Assembly (NCBI GenBank): GCA_029959085.1
Contig: JARWIR010000090.1
Location: 1,116,001-1,180,000 of the forward strand
Reading direction: 5' to 3'
DNA from: Nemophila menziesii
Taxonomy: Eukaryota; Streptophyta; Magnoliopsida; Boraginales; Hydrophyllaceae
DNA length: 64,000 bases
Shown here: one piece after another, positions 59,803-64,000 of the stretch
Numbering within the stretch: position 1 is the stretch's first letter
Layout: each line of letters opens with the position of its first letter
The notes under the pieces: model-generated
The model's input: only the letters and a program-made list of their open reading frames with translations
Told to the model about the DNA's origin: nothing
Databases searched by the model: none
Made by a program: the position numbers and the translations under genes

Positions 59803-60161
59803 GCAATTCAAGGAGCTTGCTCAAGCTTATAAGGTCTTGAGTGATCCAGAGAAACGTGATGAGGTGCACATGCACTTAAAGAAGGAATGGGCAGAGGTGG
59901 TGGTGGCATGCACGATCCCCTTGACATCTTCCAATTTTTCTTCGATGGACCTTCTTTTGGAGGTACTCATTAACTTCTATAGAATTGCACAATAAGCCCC
60001 CACATATTTAATTAATTACTCGAGAGCCTTCTTTCTTATAGGAGGTGGAGGAGGCGAGAAGATGTAGTCCGTCCCCTACAGGTAACTTTGGAAGACATTT
60101 AAAGTGGGACCACTAAGAAGCTTTCTCTATCCCGCAATGTTCTATGCTCCAAGTTTAATGG
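59803..60161 (+). pseudogene. DnaJ (type I HSP40) fragment
   Basis: The first block (59803-59962) reads FKELAQAYKVLSDPEKRD, the end of a J domain, then after an internal deletion ALKEGMGRGGGGMHDPLDIF, a Gly/Phe-rich linker. After a GT..AG intron (59963-60041) the second block reads REDVVRPLQVTLEDI, a TAA (60100-60102) where this family has tyrosine, then SGTTKKLSLSRNVLCSKFNG. This is the order in plant DNAJ-A cochaperones, which stimulate Hsp70. The missing residues near the first block and the stop make it dead. Introns are kept, so it arose by genomic duplication or capture. Confidence 0.75.
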
Positions 60162-61240
60162 GTAAGTGTTAAAGTATAAAGTGGGCATGTAATAGATTTG
60201 TTGATGTGCTTTAAATGGGGCAAATAGTAGTAATTCTCCATTTTACAACCATAGGGGGGGAGGGGGGGTTGACCTTTTGTAAAACTATAGGAGTACATTT
60301 GGTGTTTTAACAGAGCCCCATGACTTCAATCTTAATAAATAAAGGCCCAACCCTAACTAAACACTAACTACCCTATCAGAACCCAACTAAAGAAGGGGAA
60401 AAGACAAAAAAAACCACCCCAACCCTCTTATACACCGTGAGAAACATTTTACCCAAAACAAAAACCCAATATAGGTTTTTGATCCACAAATTCGACTCCT
60501 TTGTGCTCCCTATGCATCCCTCATCAATGAAGGAAGAATTCCCCAAACGGTCCCTGAACTTTACATTTCTACAGGTTTGATCTTTGCCACATGGCACTTA
60601 ATGATAAAAATAGTCTGCAGGGACTAACAAGGGGGGCCAAAAACGAATTGAGGAATTTTAAAAAGTTGGTATACCAAACTAGTAAATAGTTCAGGGACCA
60701 TTCAAACAAATTCCATTACATTCAATAAAGATAAGGAATAATTCCCCAAATGGTCCCTCAACTATAGGCTAGGTTACCCGACTAATCCTCGAGCTTCGAA
60801 AGTTGACCAAATAGTCCTCGGACTTTGTTTTATTACCGCCATTAGTCCCCGCATCAAATTCCATCTATCTTTAACATTAAATCCACGTGGCAATAGATAT
60901 CTTCATTACCCAAATAGTCCTCAAACTTTTAAAACTCCCCAAAATGGTCCCTAAACTATCCCCTTTTACCCATATGGTCCTCGAACGTGTAAAAATCTGA
61001 CAGAGTTAGACATGGGGACTAACAGTGGTATAAAAAACAAAGTTTGAGGATTGAGGACCATTCAGGTAACTAACCTACAGTTTAGGGACCATTTAGGTAA
61101 TTTATAACAAGAACAATTGCATAAAACTGAACCTTACCTCAGTACTTGTCCCTACTTTATGCAAAACTTGCCACATAGGTCCTTATATTATGCAAAAACT
61201 GAAATATAGGTCCTTATATTATGCAAAAGTAAACAATTCT
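60162..61240. other. Non-coding DNA rich in 'ggtccctaaac' words
   Basis: Many imperfect copies of GGTCCCTGAACTTT-, AATAGTCCTCGAACTT- and AAATGGTCCCTAAACT-like words run from about 60540 to 61100 in both orientations. No protein frame is convincing. Confidence 0.45.
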
Positions 61241-61243
61241 CAC

Positions 61244-61611
61244 CTGGTAATAAAGACTATTACCACCTCCAGTAGGCATTAAAACGAAGAAATTACGTTT
61301 ATCTATAGCTGTATTATTATCTGATTCAATTTTCCTTTTATTTGAAACTAATCGAGCCGAAGAGCCTTGAGTCACACTACTCTTACACTTAGTCGGAAGT
61401 AACTAACATAGGGTATATATGCGTATATTAAATAGTACAGGGACTAGTCGTGCAATATAGAAGACGTACCCCCGGATGCAAAATCTCGTTCATCGTCACT
61501 TTTGGAGATCAAATGCATGAAATGATGATTGTGATTACGTTCAGGGAATGCAGAGAGCAAGACCATTGATAATTCCTCCATTTCACTTTTCTTGAAAGCA
61601 TACATAATTGC
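61244..61611 (-). pseudogene. RecQ-helicase-like exon pair (fragment)
   Basis: On the - strand, exon-like blocks 61470-61611 (AIMYAFKKSEMEELSMVLLS) and 61244-61402 (RKIESDNNTAIDKRN, then FFVLMPTGGGNSLYYQ) have splice-like edges. The second block ends with the Walker A box of RecQ DNA helicases, except that the catalytic lysine (GGGKS) is asparagine, which would abolish ATP binding. I do not recognise the first block. The rest of the helicase is absent, so this is a fragment or a misjoined pair. Confidence 0.45.
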
Positions 61612-61619
61612 CTGGGAAT

Positions 61620-62640
61620 GCAGAGAAAATATTTAGCAGGGACCAATGGTGCAATTAACCTACAAAGCTTTTGAAAAAAACTACTAAATTTCTAAATTGT
61701 TGGCTTCCAATAATTTCAGAGTGAAATTAGGGAATGAAAAAAACGGACCTATGTGAGGGAGAAGAACATATTGGGACTTGGATTATTCCCACGTTAAAGC
61801 AATCCATTTACAACCTACTAAAAGAAGTCAAATATACAAATTACCAGAGCATGAAGATCAAAAGCATAATACACACAAGATTTTTGAACATGCTATGCTG
61901 AAACCTAATGTAGCAAAATAATTAGCTCCACGAGCTAATAAACTCAAATAAATCACATAGACAGAGCCACCGATATTTTATTCTGCCCAGTTTCTTATTT
62001 ATTTTTAAACTTTATTACACTGTAGGTCCTTCTATCATGCAAAAATTACACTATAAGGTCCATATATTAATTTTTTTTAATTAATTGCACAATAAGTCCC
62101 TATAATAGTGGAGCATTACTAAACTACAAATCCCAGAAATCATTACATAAATTGTCAAGGTTCTGAAATATAACTGAACAAATTCAAATATACAACACGA
62201 TTAATCAAGATTCACTTTTTATGATTTTTTCGCTTCTCATCCGTACATTATAGATATCAAAATCCCTTGTTAACTAATCATAAAATCACAGCTTTTTAAA
62301 TCCCCAGTTAGTAATGTTTTGCATTTCAATAGAAAAACCTTTACGCTTTTATGTAAACAGACAAATATGTTTCTGATTGTAAAGCTTCAATCTTTTATTG
62401 TTCTTGTTTATTGTAATTTGATAGTGAAGTAATACGATCATGTGATTTAATTTAAATCAACTTAACTCATTTATCTAGCAAGTAGAAAAACATAATGAAA
62501 TTATAAAGTATCATATCAAGCCAAATAAATCGTATCAGAATACATAAAAATACACCACTCAAAGAACCACAAAGACACACAAAACAGTATAATCATATCA
62601 TTCATAATACACAATCCAAAACTACAAAACTTTTGCTCCT
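61620..62640. other. AT-rich intergenic DNA
   Basis: No gene was found. TGTAGGTCC and TATAAGGTCCATATATTA words near 62020-62110 belong to the dispersed simple-word family seen elsewhere. Confidence 0.4.
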
Positions 62641-62721
62641 CCATTACATAGAAGAAACTAAAAATCTGAACCATAGAGCTTCATTCCCATAAGCAAAAAA
62701 TGCTCTATTCTTTCTTTATCT

Positions 62722-64000
62722 TTAAGCTCCCTGAATCGGAAACCAATGTTCAGGCCATTTCGGATATGTTCTCTTATACAAACTCATACAAACTGTATCA
62801 TGCTGTTGCAATACACCATTCAAAATAACCTTCATCCCACCTATATAATAATAAAAAAAACAAAAAATAAATTAAAATATTCTTTTTTTTTTCCCATAAT
62901 TAAATCTTCATATACATACCATGTGTACCAACAGGTTCCTTAATCCTACCACGTCTACCACATTTTGTCCAAACTTCAACAGGCTATATACAAAAAGTCA
63001 AAAACACCCCACAATTATTTAAAAAAGTCAATAATACCCCAAATTTATTAACAAATTCTCTTTTTACCTTAAACCATCTAACATCTTCTGGACTATGAAA
63101 CATATATCTAACAGAAGCTTTCAATTTCGATACTCTCTGAGGATACCTACATAATTGAGAGTTTGTTAACATTAAGTCCCCAATACTTTCAATATATACA
63201 AAACTTACCCCGTTAAAATAATTTTCTTTAACATAATCCTATCCGGATCGATACTCCTTAACGACCCTACAGCTGCGACACGTGGCGAAAAAGTGTCGCC
63301 TTTACTCTTCAATACAATTAAAGGAAGTGAAGGAAAACAAATCGGAGCATATATTGAAGCTATTGAATATTGTCCTGGATGTAAAAATCTCTACATTTTA
63401 TGCTTATCTGATTTAAAATTATCCGAAGAAAATATTGGCCTGTAATCAAATTACATATATTTAATCTCCACTACTTTCAATACTTTCAAAAAGTACAATT
63501 TTACCCCTACCTTGTAACAAACTGGCGAAAACCGACATGAAATAGTAATTCTTCTTTCGATTTTATAGGTTCTGTATATGAATCGTGTTTCCTTACACTG
63601 ATAAACAAAATATTAGTAAGTGAAGAAAAAAAAGTAAATTATTTAAAGTAGAAGGACTAACCTGAAATGAAGGACTGATACTTTGGACTCGTGTTGTAAT
63701 AAACCACAAGTTATGATAGGTAATTTTTTCGATAAATTAGATAATTTATACGCAGCTTTTATTTCAACTCCTTCGATATAAAGCCTTACATATGATCCAA
63801 TACATACACAATCATCAATTTCTTGAGCTTTCGCAAGTACGAGTTTTTGTGTCCGAGTAAAATTTTCAAAAACGAATATTTTCGCGTATTCTTGAGGTAA
63901 AGTTTCCTGAAATTATACAACATATTTAAAAAAAATGTTGCACATTTTTTTTTAATTAAGAGATTTTAAAAAAAAAAAAAGATTTACTTTTGGGTCCCAC
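62722..64000 (-). pseudogene. TSR1-like ribosome-biogenesis gene, C-terminal exons, with an in-frame stop
   Basis: Exons on the - strand are 63988-64000 (partial), 63662-63906, 63511-63597, 63209-63439, 63068-63146, 62920-62983 and 62722-62840. All junctions are GT..AG and all phases agree. Motifs include TRTQKLVLAKAQEIDDCVCI, KEELLFHVGFRQFVTR, GSLRSIDPDRIMLKKI, YPQRVSKLKASVRYMF, WTKCGRRGRIKEPVGTHG and DTVCMSLYKRTYPKWP. This order is the C-terminal part of TSR1, a nucleolar GTPase-like factor in 40S subunit assembly. Codon 63391-63393 is TAG, between KHKM and RFLHPG, where glutamate is expected. The gene would lose its last 150 or so residues. All else looks well kept, so a recent pseudogene or a sequence error are both possible. 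Confidence 0.8.

Overview
This is nuclear DNA of a flowering plant, very probably a eudicot. The sequence is AT-rich, its genes carry GT..AG introns, and it holds plant-type class III peroxidase genes, CACTA (En/Spm), hAT and Mutator-like transposons, L1-type LINEs, a tRNA-derived SINE, and copia and gypsy LTR retrotransposons. I cannot name the species. I saw no bacterial genes, CRISPR arrays, rRNA genes or ordinary tRNA genes.

Host genes. Three peroxidase copies lie on the + strand at 8.6-10.1, 43.6-44.7 and 49.7-50.9 kb, with recognisably related promoters and 3' regions. Only the first has an intact reading frame (322 residues). The second has a nonsense codon and a 7-base deletion. The third has a 1-base deletion. 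The other host-like sequences are mostly broken fragments: a ribosomal protein L13 (RPL13) tail split by a solo LTR (5.4-7.3 kb), a PDS5/Tudor-like fragment (46.2-48.1 kb), a DnaJ (HSP40) fragment (59.8-60.2 kb), a RecQ-helicase-like exon (61.2-61.6 kb), and the C-terminal exons of a TSR1-like ribosome-biogenesis gene running off the right edge on the - strand, with an in-frame stop. A second piece of the TSR1 3' end lies just upstream of peroxidase 3.

Layout. 0-0.8 kb: 5' end of a copia element (-). 1.1-2.0: hAT-like element. 4.2-7.3: mosaic of gene fragments plus the solo LTR. 8.6-10.1: peroxidase 1. 10.4-13.0: SINE, MITE, hairpin element and a large unclassified repeat. 13.3-16.2: LINE. 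16.5-16.8: small CACTA element. 18-30: decayed CACTA carrying a gypsy piece, a complete copia element and a hAT-like element. 30.5-40.35: a complete 9.8 kb CACTA with two genes and a 3-bp target duplication, inserted in a LINE relic. 41.4-43.3: another LINE relic interrupted by a hAT-like element. 43.6-50.9: peroxidases 2 and 3 with a small LTR (TRIM-like) element between them. 51.0-51.9: hAT-like element with a MULE-type MITE nested inside. 53.9-56.5: SINE and LINE. 56.9-58.6: second, inverted copy of the large repeat. 58.6-59.1: hAT-like element. 59.8-64: gene fragments and the TSR1-like gene.

How it fits together. This looks like an old tandem peroxidase cluster pushed apart by repeated transposon insertion. 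Element boundaries were assigned mainly from terminal motifs and target-site duplications read directly in the sequence. I found no wholly new biochemical system. The most unusual items are the W-box-like minisatellite inside the CACTA element, the copia element with near-identical LTRs but no coding capacity, the two-copy unclassified repeat, and the nested insertion whose empty site is preserved beside the paralogous peroxidase.
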